From Sorangium aterium (GTDB lineage Bacteria > Myxococcota_A > Polyangia > Polyangiales > Polyangiaceae), in assembly GCF_028368935.1 (NCBI RefSeq), contig NZ_JAQNDK010000006.1, positions 525,001 to 589,000 of the forward strand: a stretch of 64,000 bases of DNA. Direction: 5' to 3'. A program made the translations under genes and the position numbers. This document shows, one piece after another, positions 63,772-64,000 of the stretch (its first letter is position 1; every line of letters begins with the position of its first letter). Below the pieces are notes generated by a model. That model had not been told where the DNA came from, did no database searches, and saw nothing but the letters and a program-made list of their open reading frames with translations.

Positions 63772-64000
63772 GTGGCAAGAAATTTTCGACCTGGCGTGGA
63801 GTGGGCGGCTCGAGGGCGAGGTCAACGAGGTTTCTCGCTCGTCGAGGTGATGGTCGCGGGCGGGGTCGTGACGATCCTGGCCGCCTTGGCGACCCAGGGG
63901 GTGTCCAAGTACCTCGTGTTCGCCAAATCGGCCGAGGCCAAGCAGACGATCGGCGGCATCGCTAGGGCCGTCGTCGGTTCGGTCGAGCGCCTCCAGGCGA
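63772..64000 (+). CDS. Type IV prepilin-like protein (3' end outside window)
   Basis: The frame from GTG 63772 to the window edge has no stop and encodes at least 76 residues. After a basic leader (MARNFRPGVEWAARGRGQRG) comes the prepilin cleavage and N-methylation motif: cleavage is expected between G20 and F21 in GFSLVEVMVAGGVVTILAALA, with the conserved Glu at position +5 of the mature protein. The following helix is hydrophobic and leads into a soluble helical segment. This is a type IV pilin, pseudopilin or minor pilin; the type cannot be told without the rest. No ribosome site is apparent before the GTG. Confidence 0.8.
   Translation, partial: MARNFRPGVEWAARGRGQRGFSLVEVMVAGGVVTILAALATQGVSKYLVFAKSAEAKQTIGGIARAVVGSVERLQA

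Overview
The window is about 64 kb of very GC-rich DNA (roughly 70% or more, with strong G/C bias at third codon positions and long antisense open frames as a by-product). The gene content is typical of a large myxobacterial genome: Ser/Thr protein kinases with zinc ribbons, FHA/DUF4388 and MshEN modules, a giant sigma-54 activator, MopE-type metal-binding motifs with choice-of-anchor L, many lipoproteins and WYL regulators. I infer a Sorangium-like member of the Polyangiales; this rests on gene content only.

Layout. 1-281: 3' end of an OmpA-family gene, facing a porin + PHP-domain lipoprotein operon (5421-437, minus) across a large inverted repeat. 5.6-12.1 kb: a polytopic membrane protein, a MopE/choice-of-anchor-L lipoprotein, a small lipoprotein with a haem-type CxxCH motif, and a WYL regulator. 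12.1-16.8 kb: lysine 2,3-aminomutase (kamA), a lytic transglycosylase, a CPBP protease and a small internally duplicated protein. 17.0-23.4 kb: arginine decarboxylase (speA) overlapping a CcmB-like permease, a 2Fe-2S/FAD oxidoreductase, and an overlapping run ending in nadD and a DUF2520 protein. 23.5-30 kb: a 1241-residue sigma-54 activator, a small lipoprotein and an orphan histidine kinase. 30-37 kb: 3,5-diaminohexanoate dehydrogenase (kdd), an FHA-DUF4388 protein, hisD, a Cys-rich lipoprotein and a Ser/Thr kinase. 37-46 kb: a SUKH protein, a uracil phosphoribosyltransferase, a kinase-ATPase with an App1-like partner, an MshEN protein, and a CoA-transferase with an SCP2 protein. 46-53 kb: a two-TM protein, an 800-bp gap holding a 10-bp iteron-like array and a decayed biotin carboxylase, then xseA-aroE-debranching enzyme with overlapping ends. 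53-64 kb: an FHA-DUF4123 fusion, a glycan cluster (flippase, GT4, GT2, methyltransferase), a P-type ATPase behind a sigma-54-like promoter, a UDP-GlcNAc 2-epimerase, and the start of a type IV prepilin-like gene.

How the genes work together. kamA and kdd are two steps of the beta-lysine route of lysine breakdown, 17 kb apart. The flippase, two glycosyltransferases, methyltransferase and epimerase look like part of a surface-glycan pathway. xseA, aroE and the debranching gene overlap and are probably co-transcribed. Many genes are phosphosignalling parts without local partners, as is usual in myxobacteria. At six of the convergent gene ends I find GC-rich inverted repeats without a U tract, possibly a local style of bidirectional terminator.

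The least expected items are the frameshifted biotin carboxylase relic (about 47640-48008, minus), the exact 10-bp-period array beside it (47481-47520), the four-cysteine cluster in the sigma-54 activator, and the FHA-DUF4123 fusion.
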